Under the pieces are notes generated by a model. That model did not search any database and was not told where the DNA came from. It worked only from the letters and a program-made list of their open reading frames with translations. From positions 496,001 through 560,000 of the forward strand of contig NZ_CP010951.1 of NCBI RefSeq assembly GCF_001580455.1: DNA of 64,000 nt. Reading direction: 5' to 3'. Positions within the stretch are counted from its first letter, which is position 1, and each line of letters begins with the position of its first letter. The position numbers and the translations under genes were made by a program. The stretch comes from Ramlibacter tataouinensis (GTDB lineage Bacteria > Pseudomonadota > Gammaproteobacteria > Burkholderiales > Burkholderiaceae_C). Below, in pieces: positions 63,110 through 64,000 of the stretch.

Positions 63110-64000
63110 ATGCACACGAACATCATGGAGCACGCCGCGCCGCGCGGCCGCCGCAACAAGATCGTCACCGCGGCCGAAGCGGTTCGCCTGATCCACGACG
63201 GCGACACGGTCGCCACAGGCGGCTTTGTCGGCATCGGCTTTGCTGAAGAAATCGCGATCGCACTGGAGCGCCGCTTCCTGGCGACGCATTCGGAAACCGG
63301 CAGCGGCGCCCCGCGCGACCTGACACTGGTCTACGCGGCGGGCCAGGGCGATGGCAAGCATCGCGGGCTGAACCACCTGGGGCACCAGGGCATGGTCAAG
63401 CGTGTCGTCGGCGGCCATTGGGGCCTGGTGCCGGCGCTGCAGAAGCTGGCGGTCGCCAACGAGATCGAGGCGTACAACCTGCCGCAAGGCGTCATCGCCC
63501 ACCTCTTCCGGGACATTGCCGCCGGCAAGCCCGGCACCCTCACCCGCGTCGGCCTGGATACCTTCGTCGATCCCCGCCATGGCGGCGGCCGCATCAACGA
63601 GCGCACCACGGAGGAGCTGGTGCGGCTCATGCAGATCGACGGGCAGGACTACCTCTTCTACAAGGCTTTTCCGATCTCGGTGGGGATCATTCGTGCGACC
63701 ACCGCCGATCCGGACGGCAACCTGACCATGGAGCGCGAAGCGCTGACGCTGGAGGCGCTGGCGATCGCGATGGCCGCGCGCAACAGCGGCGGCATCGTGA
63801 TCGCGCAGGTCGAGCGTGTGGCCGACCGCGGCACGCTCAATCCGCGCCAGGTCAAGGTGCCGGGCGTCCTGGTGGACGCCGTGGTCGTGGCGAGCGACCC
63901 GGCGCACCACATGCAGACGTTCATCGAGCCCTACAACGCGGCCTTCGCGGGCGAAATCCGCGTGCCGATGGACAGCATCGCCGCCATGCCGATGAGCGAG
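63110..64000 (+). CDS. Propionate CoA-transferase-like acyl-CoA:carboxylate CoA-transferase, partial
   Basis: The first 297 codons of a family I CoA-transferase (COG4670, Pct type) lie in the window, in frame to the last base; the active-site glutamate region is beyond the edge. The start [31 protein letters not shown] in parts ([16 protein letters not shown]) and [29 protein letters not shown] ([11 protein letters not shown]) are typical. [17 protein letters not shown] follows near 245. GAAGGAG precedes ATG 63110. Such enzymes move CoA between acetyl-CoA or propionyl-CoA and other short acids. Downstream context is not visible. Confidence 0.9.
   Translation, partial: MHTNIMEHAAPRGRRNKIVTAAEAVRLIHDGDTVATGGFVGIGFAEEIAIALERRFLATHSETGSGAPRDLTLVYAAGQGDGKHRGLNHLGHQGMVKRVVGGHWGLVPALQKLAVANEIEAYNLPQGVIAHLFRDIAAGKPGTLTRVGLDTFVDPRHGGGRINERTTEELVRLMQIDGQDYLFYKAFPISVGIIRATTADPDGNLTMEREALTLEALAIAMAARNSGGIVIAQVERVADRGTLNPRQVKVPGVLVDAVVVASDPAHHMQTFIEPYNAAFAGEIRVPMDSIAAMPMSE

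Overview
The window is about 64 kb of GC-rich, densely packed chromosome. It has no plasmid or phage genes and no rRNA. The gene order secG, tRNA-Leu(GAG), nuoA to nuoN, then a DUF2818 gene, the GntR/MarR-type regulators and the dispersed intergenic palindromes suggest a betaproteobacterium of the order Burkholderiales, probably Comamonadaceae close to Ramlibacter or Variovorax. This placement is a judgement from gene content; no search was run.

Layout. (1) 1-5.8 kb: an L-amino-acid ABC transporter (aapJQMP, the ATPase cut by the window edge) behind a MalY/PatB-type C-S lyase, with a divergent GntR/FCD regulator. (2) 5.8-9.8 kb: an FtsX-type permease without an adjacent ATPase, an AttH/CrtC-like lipocalin-fold protein with a Tat-like signal, and a small secreted Cys-rich protein. 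(3) 9.85-16.8 kb: a 263-bp structured repeat, then marR-oprM-emrA-emrB facing a divergent MsbA-like exporter. Three operator-like palindromes at exact 15-bp period lie between marR and the exporter. (4) 16.9-38 kb, all on the minus strand: rpsO, pnp, a quinone oxidoreductase, tpiA, secG, tRNA-Leu, the complete 14-gene complex I operon, DUF2818, a Nudix hydrolase and DUF1178. (5) 38.2-43.3 kb: a small unknown protein, an RRM protein, an aminotransferase with an amino-acid-type binding protein, Hsp20 and TsaD. (6) 43.4-61.8 kb: nitrate assimilation. (7) 61.8-64 kb: a BaiN/HI0933-like flavoprotein and the start of a propionate CoA-transferase.

The nitrate region is the most interesting part. A NIT-ANTAR antiterminator (NasR type) precedes nrtABC. 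Between them the DNA shows an NtrC-like site, a GG-N10-GC sigma-54 promoter, two short hairpins that both carry the hexaloop AACGGC (A at position 1, G at position 4, as ANTAR proteins require), and an intrinsic terminator whose 5' arm reuses the second hairpin. The same operon continues into a single-domain globin, a membrane CheA-like kinase with a PilJ/NarX-like sensor, a CheY-like receiver and a CheX-like phosphatase. A second ANTAR protein, with a degenerate receiver and two C-terminal P-box/PilJ segments, is divergent from narK-nirB-nirD-nasA, which has its own sigma-54-like promoter. ybiB and the siroheme methyltransferase gene follow. Together these genes would take up nitrate, reduce it to ammonium, make siroheme for NirB, and sense nitrate, nitrite or NO at both the RNA and phosphotransfer levels.

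The 263-bp repeat occurs twice in full and once as a 25-bp remnant. Each copy is flanked by TA, as for IS630/mariner-type MITEs. Both full copies sit between convergent genes and supply the TAG stop codon of both neighbours. Other repeats are a palindromic element in two intercistronic gaps of the nuo transcript and a hairpin repeat inserted in frame in nasA. No stretch longer than 300 bases lacks an assigned feature.
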